Shown: piece after piece, positions 1 to 5,915 of the stretch
How the letters are laid out: each line of letters opens with the position of its first letter
Position numbering within the stretch: position 1 is the first letter of the stretch
From: an uncultured Porphyromonadaceae bacterium
Lineage (GTDB): Bacteria; Bacteroidota; Bacteroidia; Bacteroidales; Muribaculaceae
NCBI GenBank assembly: GCA_947176615.1
Contig: CAMWRO010000003.1
Location: forward strand, 1-32,762
DNA: 32,762 nt
Direction: 5' to 3'
Notes under the pieces: model-generated
Told to the model about the DNA's origin: nothing
The model's database searches: none
What the model saw: only the letters and a program-made list of their open reading frames with translations
Made by a program: the position numbers and the translations under genes

Positions 1-627
1 ACCGTGCGCCCCGGCAACCTGCTGCTCATCGACTCGGGCGGCAACTACCTCGACGGCACTACCGACATCACCCGCACCATCGCGATAGGCAACCCGACAG
101 CCGCCATGCGCCACGACTTCACCCTTGTCATGAAAGGCCACATCGCCATCGCCACCGCAGTCTTCCCCGAAGGCACCCGCGGCGCGCAGCTCGACGCTAT
201 GGCCCGCATGCCGCTCTGGAAAGAGGGCAAAAGCTACCTCCACGGCACAGGCCACGGCGTGGGCCACTTCCTCAACTGCCACGAAGGCCCCCAAAGCATA
301 CGCCTCAACGACACGATGGCACCGCTGACCCCCGGAATGGTGACTTCCAACGAGCCGGGAGTATATCTCGCCGGCCGTTACGGAATCCGCTGCGAAAACC
401 TCATCGTCACCGTCGAAAAAGCCGAGACCGAATTTGGTCGCTTCTACGCCTTTGACACGGTCACACTGTGCCCGTTTGACCGCATGCTTTTCGACACTTC
501 AATCATGTCTGCCGATGAAATCGCGTGGGTCAACAACTACCATGCAACCGTTTACCGCGAGCTGTCCCCGCTGCTCACATCGGCCGAAGCCGCATGGCTC
601 CGCTCGGCTTGCGCACCTATAAATTAA
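1..627 (+). CDS. Xaa-Pro aminopeptidase (M24B), C-terminal part
   Basis: This is the 3' end of a gene that begins before the window; the frame is open from base 1 and ends with TAA. The 208 visible residues are the pita-bread metallopeptidase domain that removes N-terminal residues preceding proline in cytosolic peptides. The five expected metal ligands are visible: Asp11 in LLIDSGG and Asp22 in GTTDITR, 11 residues apart as in aminopeptidase P; a His in HGTGHGVGHF; Glu in NEPGVY; and Glu in RCENLI. The N-terminal creatinase-like domains are cut off by the window edge. Its stop codon runs directly into a 7-bp-period repeat (622-741), beyond which lies the carbonic anhydrase-like gene, with no clear promoter between them. 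Family assignment is firm; the exact substrate is not. Confidence 0.93.
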   Translation, partial: TVRPGNLLLIDSGGNYLDGTTDITRTIAIGNPTAAMRHDFTLVMKGHIAIATAVFPEGTRGAQLDAMARMPLWKEGKSYLHGTGHGVGHFLNCHEGPQSIRLNDTMAPLTPGMVTSNEPGVYLAGRYGIRCENLIVTVEKAETEFGRFYAFDTVTLCPFDRMLFDTSIMSADEIAWVNNYHATVYRELSPLLTSAEAAWLRSACAPIN

Positions 628-741
628 CGGTTTAAGGTTTGGGGTTAAGGTTTAGACAAATGACACTTGCGAAAAGGCTATCAACTAAACCTTAAAACCA
701 AACCCTAAACTCAAAATAAACTCAAACCCTAAACCAACAAA
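622..741. repeat. Heptad hairpin repeat (GGTTTA-type), between aminopeptidase and gamma-CA genes
   Basis: The gap is mostly degenerate 7-bp units. The left arm from 628 reads CGGTTTA, AGGTTTG, GGGTTAA, GGTTTAG. The right arm is the complement: ACTAAAC, CTTAAAA, CCAAACC, CTAAACT from 684. More units (CTCAAAC, CCTAAAC, CAACAAA) run flush to the ATG at 742. The arms could pair around a loop of about 30 nt. There is no T-tract, so termination is uncertain. Similar units follow the stop at 11545-11547. Confidence 0.75.
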
Positions 742-1296
742 ATGGCCCTTATACTCCCGGTTCGCGGGTTTACCCCGCAGATAGGACAAGACTGTTTCCT
801 TGCCCCCAACGCCACCGTCGTCGGCGACGTCATCATGGGTGACGAATGCAGCATCTGGTTCAACGCCGTGCTGCGCGGCGATGTCAACTCAATACGCATC
901 GGCAACCGAGTCAACATTCAGGACGGCTCGGTGCTTCACACTCTATATCAGAAATCGACCATCGAAATCGGCGACGACGTGTCAATCGGACACAACGTCA
1001 CCATCCACGGTGCCAAAATCCATGACTACGCGCTCATCGGCATGGGCGCCGTCGTGATGGACGATGCCGAAGTGGGCGAAGGCGCGCTTGTCGCCGCCGG
1101 AGCCGTCGTGCTTTCCCGCACAAAAATCGGCCCCAACGAACTGTGGGGAGGCGCACCGGCCAAATTCATCAAAATGGTCGACCCCGAGACATCGCGAGAA
1201 CTGAACCGCAAAATCGCCCACAACTATCTGATGTACTCCCGCTGGTACACAGACCCCGAGGTCGCAGATGCTGCCCGGAATGAAAATCTCGACTAA
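742..1296 (+). CDS. Gamma-carbonic anhydrase-like hexapeptide-repeat protein
   Basis: This is a 184-residue left-handed beta-helix protein of the YrdA/PaaY/gamma-carbonic anhydrase family. It shows repeated hexapeptide turns (for example VVGDVIMGDECSIWF and IEIGDDVSIGHNVTI) and the three metal-binding histidines of the family: one in HTLYQ and two in IGHNVTIHG. The C-terminus (NYLMYSRWY) is the usual short helix that packs against the trimer. Length is normal and ATG is the obvious start, although repeat units run right up to it. Many members bind Zn or Fe but have no proven carbonic anhydrase activity, so the name is by family only. Promoter signals were not seen; read-through from the aminopeptidase gene is likely. 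Confidence 0.9.
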   Translation: MALILPVRGFTPQIGQDCFLAPNATVVGDVIMGDECSIWFNAVLRGDVNSIRIGNRVNIQDGSVLHTLYQKSTIEIGDDVSIGHNVTIHGAKIHDYALIGMGAVVMDDAEVGEGALVAAGAVVLSRTKIGPNELWGGAPAKFIKMVDPETSRELNRKIAHNYLMYSRWYTDPEVADAARNENLD

Positions 1297-1309
1297 ATTT
1301 GTTAAAAAT

Positions 1310-1340
1310 TTTGCCATTCAAAAAACAATTCGTAAATTTG
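1310..1340 (+). promoter_or_regulatory. Bacteroidetes-type promoter of rpsU
   Basis: TTTG at 1310-1313 is separated by 19 bp from TAAATTTG at 1333-1340, an exact match to the -33/-7 promoter consensus of Bacteroidetes. Transcription should start near 1344, giving a leader of about 113 nt before rpsU. Confidence 0.85.
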
Positions 1341-1350
1341 CCGCGCTAAA

Positions 1351-1412
1351 AGACAGTCCGACCGCGACTTACAACGGCGTTTTCAATGTTAGCCGCTAAA
1401 GGACTGCTACTT
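1351..1412 (+). promoter_or_regulatory. rpsU: Structured rpsU leader
   Basis: The leader contains nested complementary segments: CAGTCC (1354-1359) with GGACTG (1401-1406), and inside it CGGC (1375-1378) with GCCG (1392-1395). It is followed by an A-rich unstructured stretch up to the start codon. A role in control of S21 synthesis is an inference. Confidence 0.4.
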
Positions 1413-1456
1413 ACAGGCGCAATTAACAACAAAAACAATATAATCAAGAAAACAAC

Positions 1457-1648
1457 ATGATCATCGTACAAGTAAAAGAAGGTGAACCCATTGAAAAGGC
1501 ACTGAAGAAATTCAAGCGCAAATTTGAAAAAACCGGTATCGTCCGCGAGCTCCGCAGCCGTCAGGCTTTTGAAAAGCCCTCGGTTACCAACCGCAAGAAA
1601 ATGATGAAAGCGGTCTACGTTCAGCATCTCCGCGCCACTGAGGAATAA
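1457..1648 (+). CDS. rpsU: 30S ribosomal protein S21
   Basis: This 63-residue basic protein is bS21, recognised from the N-terminus MIIVQVKEGEPIEKALKKFKRKFEK and the family's following RELRSRQAFEKPS. It binds the small subunit near the 3' end of 16S rRNA. In Bacteroidetes, S21 with S6 and S18 has been shown to help sequester the anti-Shine-Dalgarno sequence. The gene has its own consensus promoter and a leader of about 113 nt. No Shine-Dalgarno-like purine box lies in the 20 nt before the ATG (the stretch is A-rich). That differs from the strong SD reported for rpsU in Flavobacterium. A hairpin follows the gene at 1681-1717. Confidence 0.97.
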   Translation: MIIVQVKEGEPIEKALKKFKRKFEKTGIVRELRSRQAFEKPSVTNRKKMMKAVYVQHLRATEE

Positions 1649-1680
1649 TCCCCCTCCTTTTATTTGATTAAAATACACCG

Positions 1681-1717
1681 ATAACGGTGAGGAACACAAC
1701 CGATTCCCCACCGCTAT
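1681..1717 (+). terminator. Hairpin after rpsU, possible terminator
   Basis: CGGTGAGGAA (1685-1694) pairs with TTCCCCACCG (1704-1713) with one mismatch and a 9-nt loop. The downstream bases are only moderately T-rich, so this may be a weak terminator or a 3' processing hairpin. Confidence 0.45.
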
Positions 1718-1761
1718 TGTTGTATGTATGACCCACCTCCTCAACACCCTTTTGAACAGTC

Positions 1762-2448
1762 ATGAAAATAGGAATAATCGTTGCAATGGAGAAGGAGTTG
1801 AAACTCCTGCTGCCACTGCTTGAAAACCGTCAGGAAACAGTTAAAAACGACGTGACATTCCACATCGGTACCGTCAACGGCAACGAAGTCATCGCCATGC
1901 AGTGCGGCATCGGCAAAGTCAACGCCGCGATGGGCGCACTGACACTCATTGACCTCTTTGAGCCCGAAATCGTCATCAACACGGGCGTTGCCGGCGGCAC
2001 AGGCTCCGACGCAGGAGTCCTCGACGTGGTAATCGCCGACCGCGTGGCCTACCACGACTTCTGGTGTCTCGGCGAGGAATGGGGACAAGTGCCCGGATGT
2101 CCCAAATTTTTCAATACCGTCAACTTTCATCTCCTCGACGATACAGAGAATCCACGCATCAAGCGCGGCCTCATAGCCTCGGGCGACCTTTTCGTCTCCA
2201 AGCCCTCCGAAGTCGAGTTCATCCGCAGCATCTACCCCGATGTCAAGGCCGTCGACATGGAATCGGCCGCCATTGCACAAGTCTGCCACCTGAAGGGAGT
2301 CCTGTTTTACTGCATGCGCGTCATCAGCGACACTCCCGGGGGAGCCGACAACATCAGCCAGTATGAAAACTTCTGGGAAGATGCCCCGAGACAGACATTT
2401 GACATCCTTCACACCCTCCTGAGCCGCATTTCTGACTCGCCGCGATGA
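1762..2448 (+). CDS. mtnN: 5'-methylthioadenosine/S-adenosylhomocysteine nucleosidase
   Basis: This 228-residue cytosolic enzyme should cleave adenine from 5'-methylthioadenosine and S-adenosylhomocysteine (EC 3.2.2.9), recycling by-products of methylation and polyamine synthesis. The N-terminus IGIIVAMEKEL carries the conserved Glu. The middle has NTGVAGG, the substrate-binding motif is AVDMESAAIAQ, and the catalytic Asp lies in VISDTPGG. Length matches the family. No promoter was recognised upstream; it is either read from rpsU or has an atypical promoter. Its last four bases overlap the next start (ATGA), indicating translational coupling with the AlbA_2 gene. Confidence 0.95.
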   Translation: MKIGIIVAMEKELKLLLPLLENRQETVKNDVTFHIGTVNGNEVIAMQCGIGKVNAAMGALTLIDLFEPEIVINTGVAGGTGSDAGVLDVVIADRVAYHDFWCLGEEWGQVPGCPKFFNTVNFHLLDDTENPRIKRGLIASGDLFVSKPSEVEFIRSIYPDVKAVDMESAAIAQVCHLKGVLFYCMRVISDTPGGADNISQYENFWEDAPRQTFDILHTLLSRISDSPR

Positions 2449-3101
2449 AAGACCTGAAAGGCATCAAGGGGAAATACTACATCGCCCGACTCATCGAGGA
2501 AGGGGAACACGAACATCAGGACTTCAAATTCGCAATCAGTGACGCCCGCAAAATCGCACGCAGCATCTCGGCGTTTGCCAACAATGACGGCGGCCGCCTC
2601 CTCATCGGCGTAAAAGACAACGGCGTGATTGCCGGCGTGCGCAACGAGGAAGACATCTATGTCATCGAGCAAGCTGCCGAAATGTACTGCGAGCCGCGAC
2701 AGGAAATCACCGTAACCTCCTTTGTCTGCGAAGGCGGGGCAATCGTGTTCCGCGTCGAGATACCACGCTCCACCGTGCGCCCCGTCACCGTGAAAGAAGC
2801 CGACGGGTCACGGCGCGCCTACTACCGCGTCAAGGATGAAAACATCTCGGCACCGCCACTGATGGTTAAGGCGTGGCGGCAGAGCGCGACCCCGTGCGGA
2901 CGCACACTTTCCCTCACCGCCCCCGAGCAGAAACTCCTCGAAATGTGTGCCGACGGAACCACGCTCGACGACTTCGTCATCGCCGCCCGCATATCCCGCG
3001 CCACCGGCGAGGACATCGTCGTCGCCCTCTACGGCATGGGCATCATCGACTTCGGCTACGATGGCTCCCGATTTAACATCATTCTGAAAAATCAGCTGTA
3101 A
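2445..3101 (+). CDS. AlbA_2 (Schlafen-type) putative DNA-binding protein
   Basis: This 218-residue protein carries an N-terminal AlbA_2 (Schlafen AlbA_2, formerly AAA_4) domain. Visible motifs are HQDFKF (about residues 24-29), FANNDGG (44-50) and LIGVKDNGVIAGV (53 onward), followed by YYRVKDENISAP. The C-terminal 70 residues look like a small helical winged domain. The family is associated with nucleic-acid binding and is often found in regulators, but substrates are mostly unknown. It overlaps mtnN by four bases, so the two are made together; a functional link to methylthioadenosine metabolism is not evident. A short perfect hairpin (3103-3124) follows the stop. Confidence 0.85.
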   Translation: MKDLKGIKGKYYIARLIEEGEHEHQDFKFAISDARKIARSISAFANNDGGRLLIGVKDNGVIAGVRNEEDIYVIEQAAEMYCEPRQEITVTSFVCEGGAIVFRVEIPRSTVRPVTVKEADGSRRAYYRVKDENISAPPLMVKAWRQSATPCGRTLSLTAPEQKLLEMCADGTTLDDFVIAARISRATGEDIVVALYGMGIIDFGYDGSRFNIILKNQL

Positions 3102-3102
3102 A

Positions 3103-3124
3103 AAATACCCACATCCGGGTATTT
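3103..3124 (+). terminator. Hairpin after the mtnN operon
   Basis: AAATACCC (3103-3110) and GGGTATTT (3117-3124) form a perfect 8-bp stem with a 6-nt loop, starting two bases after the AlbA_2 stop codon. It lacks a T-run, and its right end overlaps the -33 region of the next promoter. Confidence 0.5.
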
Positions 3125-3152
3125 CACAGTCAATTGAATAGCCGTAACTTTG
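3122..3152 (+). promoter_or_regulatory. Promoter of the candidate small RNA
   Basis: TAACTTTG at 3145-3152 matches the -7 element exactly. TTTC at 3122-3125, 19 bp upstream, matches three of four -33 bases. The predicted start is near 3156. Confidence 0.65.
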
Positions 3153-3155
3153 CAT

Positions 3156-3300
3156 CGGAAAAACAGAATAACGTGAAGCCTCATAGCAGGGCATCCACAT
3201 CTCCGATGCCCTGAGAGCAATCTATTTTATTGAAAAAAGCTATTGTTTGACAACGGCACCGGGCGATTTGCGAAAATCCCCGGTGCCGTTGCTTTTTTTT
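3156..3300 (+). ncRNA. Candidate small RNA of about 145 nt
   Basis: A promoter at 3122-3152 and a strong intrinsic terminator ending at 3300 enclose about 145 nt with no convincing reading frame. Between them lies a perfect 8-bp hairpin (AGGGCATC near 3187 with GATGCCCT near 3204, 9-nt loop). The membrane-protein gene downstream has its own promoter-like element after the terminator. This is therefore more likely a free transcript than a leader, although attenuation of the downstream operon cannot be excluded. I could not match it to a known RNA family; Bacteroidales 6S-like RNA is one possibility to test. Confidence 0.45.
3251..3300 (+). terminator. Strong intrinsic terminator
   Basis: A perfect 13-bp stem, CAACGGCACCGGG (3251-3263) with its complement at 3279-3291, is followed by eight T residues (3293-3300). 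Confidence 0.9.
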
Positions 3301-3377
3301 CATCTGCCATTACCGCTCCCAATAGCCGCTATCGAAAAAATCACTCAATCATGTCGATTTTTCGGGCGGGAAGTTTG

Positions 3378-3385
3378 TTACTTTG
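3378..3385 (+). promoter_or_regulatory. Possible -7 element for the small membrane protein operon
   Basis: TTACTTTG matches seven of eight -7 positions. A T-rich stretch lies about 16-19 bp upstream. It would give a leader of about 25 nt before the ATG at 3415. Confidence 0.4.
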
Positions 3386-3414
3386 TCATGAATTTAAAAT
3401 AACAGGAATTACAA

Positions 3415-3605
3415 TGAATACCCCTTTGATTACTTGGAGCTGTATAGTGGCCTTTTTCATTATTGTGATGATAACCAATATCGTCATTGCCGCCGTTCAC
3501 AACCGCGGTCATCACCGCTTTATCGAAATCGGCAGCGAGAATGAAGAATTTTATGTACCCGGCGACCGCAGAAATGTCGATGAGCATGATGACGAAGATT
3601 TCTGA
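3415..3605 (+). CDS. Small single-pass membrane protein, unknown function
   Basis: This 63-residue protein begins at ATG 3415; an in-frame extension back to 3243 would cross the strong terminator and is not credible. Residues about 7-28 form one hydrophobic helix (WSCIVAFFIIVMITNIVIAAV). After it come a basic HNRGHHR stretch and an acidic tail rich in Glu and Asp, suggesting an N-out or N-in single-pass peptide with a cytosolic charged tail. Its end overlaps the start of the exporter gene by 17 nt, so translation is probably coupled. It may be an accessory subunit of the ThrE-type exporter, but that rests on position only. Confidence 0.65.
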
Positions 3606-4392
3606 CACAGCCGTCAGCCCGACAGGCGGCCTGTGCAGCCGCGAACTGTGCAGGTTTCTGTCACGCTACGGAGCGTGGCTCCTCGGAAGCGGCGCGACAT
3701 GCATAAGGCTTGAAAAAAACATGAAACGAATCGCCGATGCCTATGGCAAGGAGGTCGAGCTGACCGTCATGCCGCGCCACATCCATGTCACCGTCTACGA
3801 GCCGGGGCGCAACGACATGACCACCGCCATCTCGTCGGTTCAGGCCACCGCTATCAGTTTCAACATCAACACAATGCTCAGCCGACTGAGCTGGGAGGTC
3901 GCCGACCGGAAAATCTCGTTTGCCGAGGCCGAGAGACAATTTGAACAGATTATCACGAGCGACACCCAGAACCGCTGGCTCGTTCTGTTGCTCGTCACCC
4001 TCGCCAACGCCTCGTTCTGCCGTCTCTTTGGAGGCGACGCAGTGGCTATGGCAATCGTAGCGATTGCCACAGCCGCCGGCTACTACCTCAAGCAGCTCCT
4101 CCTCGGGCGCGGTGCCGACGTGCGCGTCGTGTTCCTCGTCTGCTCCTTTGTATCCTCGATTCTCGGCGCGACCGACAGTCTTTTCTCTATCGGCGCCACA
4201 CCCGAAATCGCCATCGGCACAAGCGTGCTTTACCTCGTGCCCGGCATACCGTTTCTCAACTCGTTCAGCGACATGCTTTACCGGCACTACATCTGCGCCT
4301 ACAGCCGCTTTGCCGACGCGGTCGTCCTGACCGCCTGCCTCTCCACAGGCCTGTGTGCCGGGATGTCACTCATGCATGTCGGAATGTTCTAA
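3589..4392 (+). CDS. ThrE/YjjP-type exporter, N-terminal subunit (DUF1212)
   Basis: The product belongs to the threonine/serine exporter family, whose two halves are here split between adjacent genes as in E. coli YjjP-YjjB. The conserved start of the domain is visible as YGAWLLGSGATCIRLEKNMKRIADAYG, followed by a soluble region and several membrane helices from about residue 125 to the end (for example WLVLLLVTLANASF and VVFLVCSFVSSIL). YLVPGIPFLNSFSDM is a family signature. Start codons at 3574, 3580, 3586 and 3589 are all possible; 3589 gives 267 residues. Homologues export threonine/serine or dicarboxylates such as succinate; the substrate here is unknown. Confidence 0.85.
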   Translation: MTKISDTAVSPTGGLCSRELCRFLSRYGAWLLGSGATCIRLEKNMKRIADAYGKEVELTVMPRHIHVTVYEPGRNDMTTAISSVQATAISFNINTMLSRLSWEVADRKISFAEAERQFEQIITSDTQNRWLVLLLVTLANASFCRLFGGDAVAMAIVAIATAAGYYLKQLLLGRGADVRVVFLVCSFVSSILGATDSLFSIGATPEIAIGTSVLYLVPGIPFLNSFSDMLYRHYICAYSRFADAVVLTACLSTGLCAGMSLMHVGMF

Positions 4393-4404
4393 CGTTAACA
4401 ACCC

Positions 4405-4887
4405 ATGATACTACAGATTTTACAGGATGCATTATTCGCAGCGATAGCAGCAATCGGTTTTGCCGCTATCAGCCGCCCTCCGCGACGAGCCTACCTCTAC
4501 TGCGCGATTATCGCCGCCGTCGGTCACTCGACTCGTTTCATCATGATGCACGAGCAGTTTTTCAGCATGAACATCGTCTTGGCCACCTTCCTCGCCTCGT
4601 TTTTTGTCGGCAGCCTCGCAGTCTTCCTCTCCCCTGTCGCCCGCACCCCCGCCGAGACATGCCTATTTCCGGCTCTCCTCCCGATGATTCCCGGAATCTA
4701 CGCCTACAAGAGCTTTGGCGGTCTCGCGATGTGCATTTTCGGCAACGACGAGTCCTCTTTCAGCCACTATTTCTATCTTTTCGCCCAAAACGGCCTCACA
4801 TGTCTATTTATTCTTTTAGGCATGGTCATCGGCGCCACCATTCCCATCTTCATCTTCAAAAAAGTATCTTTCCAAGCAACGAGATAA
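4405..4887 (+). CDS. ThrE/YjjB-type exporter, C-terminal subunit (DUF3815)
   Basis: This 160-residue, almost wholly hydrophobic protein has about five membrane helices and corresponds to the ThrE_2/YjjB half of the split exporter. PALLPMIPGIYAYKSF is the typical motif mirroring PGIPFLNS in the partner subunit. It starts 12 nt after the stop of the partner gene, which fits one operon and a two-subunit inner-membrane complex. ATG at 4405 is the only sensible start. A LysR regulator follows on the same strand with its own -7 element, so it could control this operon or simply lie next to it. Confidence 0.85.
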   Translation: MILQILQDALFAAIAAIGFAAISRPPRRAYLYCAIIAAVGHSTRFIMMHEQFFSMNIVLATFLASFFVGSLAVFLSPVARTPAETCLFPALLPMIPGIYAYKSFGGLAMCIFGNDESSFSHYFYLFAQNGLTCLFILLGMVIGATIPIFIFKKVSFQATR

Positions 4888-4900
4888 CAGGATTTTTCGC

Positions 4901-4908
4901 TATATTTG
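4901..4908 (+). promoter_or_regulatory. -7 element of the LysR gene (near-leaderless)
   Basis: TATATTTG is a perfect -7 match that ends only seven bases before the start codon at 4916, placing transcription start within about 0-4 nt of the ATG. A clear -33 TTTG was not seen. Confidence 0.6.
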
Positions 4909-4915
4909 TCACATT

Positions 4916-5815
4916 ATGGAACTTCGTCAGCTCAAATACTTCGTCAAAGTCGCCGAAACGCTCAACTTCTCCGAGGCCGCCAAGACTCTCTGCGTCCCAC
5001 AGAGCACCCTATCCCAGCAAGTAAAGCAGCTCGAACAGGAAATGGGTTCGCAACTGCTCGTGCGCACCAGCCACAGCGTCGGGCTGACCGAGGCCGGACA
5101 GGAACTGCTCCCCTACGCCCGCGAGACCCTGCGAAATGCCGAGCAATGTGTCGAGCGCATCCACGACCTCAACAGCCTCGCAACCGGGACGCTCAACATC
5201 GGCGTGACCTACTCCTTCAGTCCCATTCTGACCGAGACCCTCATCACATTCATGAAACTATACCCCCGCATCAAGCTCAACATCTACTACAAACCGATGG
5301 CCGAGCTGATGGAGATGCTGCGTGAACGAAAGGTGGACTTCCTCCTCGCATTCCGCCCCACACACCCTGTCGAAGGGGTCGAGTCTCACATCCTGTTCCA
5401 GAACAACCTTGCCGTAATCGTCGGCACCCACCACCCTCTCGCATCACGCAAGAGCGTCACCATCGACGACCTGAAACGGTTTGACCTCGCCCTCCCCGCC
5501 CGCGGGCTTCAGGCCCGCAACGCTTTCGAGGCAACCGTGGCCCCCTACATCCGGCTGACCCCGCGCATCGAGCTTAATGAAGTCAACATCCTGCTGAAAC
5601 TCATAAGGCAATCGATGCTCGTCACCATCCTTGCCGAGGCAACAATACACAACGAGACCGGCGTGGTCGCAATCCCGCTCGACATCCCCGACAACGAAAT
5701 GGCCGGATGCGTCCACACTCTCCGCAACACCTACCGCAAGCGGTCAATGCAGGAATTCATCCGCCTCCTGAGCGAATCAGTCGCCGTCCGCGACCGCCAG
5801 ACTGACTGGATTTGA
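4916..5815 (+). CDS. LysR-family transcriptional regulator
   Basis: This 299-residue regulator has the classic N-terminal winged helix-turn-helix (MELRQLKYFVKVAETLNFSEAAK then QSTLSQQVKQLEQEMGSQLLVR) and a C-terminal LysR substrate-binding domain beginning near residue 90 (GTLNIGVTYSFSPILTETL). Length is typical. The start is fixed by MELRQLKYF, the usual first residues of the family. The ligand cannot be read from the sequence. LysR proteins usually regulate adjacent or divergent genes; here both neighbours point the same way, so the upstream exporter operon and the arabinofuranosidase gene are the nearest candidates. The -7 box lies so close to the ATG that the mRNA is probably almost leaderless. 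Confidence 0.92.
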   Translation: MELRQLKYFVKVAETLNFSEAAKTLCVPQSTLSQQVKQLEQEMGSQLLVRTSHSVGLTEAGQELLPYARETLRNAEQCVERIHDLNSLATGTLNIGVTYSFSPILTETLITFMKLYPRIKLNIYYKPMAELMEMLRERKVDFLLAFRPTHPVEGVESHILFQNNLAVIVGTHHPLASRKSVTIDDLKRFDLALPARGLQARNAFEATVAPYIRLTPRIELNEVNILLKLIRQSMLVTILAEATIHNETGVVAIPLDIPDNEMAGCVHTLRNTYRKRSMQEFIRLLSESVAVRDRQTDWI

Positions 5816-5845
5816 CCTCGTTCTGAAAAAGTTCATCTAAAAAAC

Positions 5846-5876
5846 ATTGACTTTCCGATTATTATGTTTATATTTG
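5846..5876 (+). promoter_or_regulatory. Promoter of the arabinofuranosidase gene
   Basis: ATTG (5846-5849, three of four -33 positions), a 19-bp spacer and TATATTTG (5869-5876) make a near-consensus promoter. The predicted leader before ATG 5916 is about 36 nt. Confidence 0.7.
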
Positions 5877-5915
5877 CGCAATAAGTGTAAAAAATACCAT
5901 TATACTATTGCGACC

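Noticed and set aside
622-741. Telomere-like TTTAGGG/AAACCCT sequence
   Set aside because: The likeness is superficial: the units are degenerate, inverted and internal to a bacterial gene array, and fit the heptad hairpin pattern seen at other loci.
5847-5915. N-terminal extension of the arabinofuranosidase
   Set aside because: The extension overlaps the promoter and would mask the signal peptide that begins at 5916. For similar reasons later starts were chosen for the small membrane protein, EEP, ribH and nitroreductase genes.
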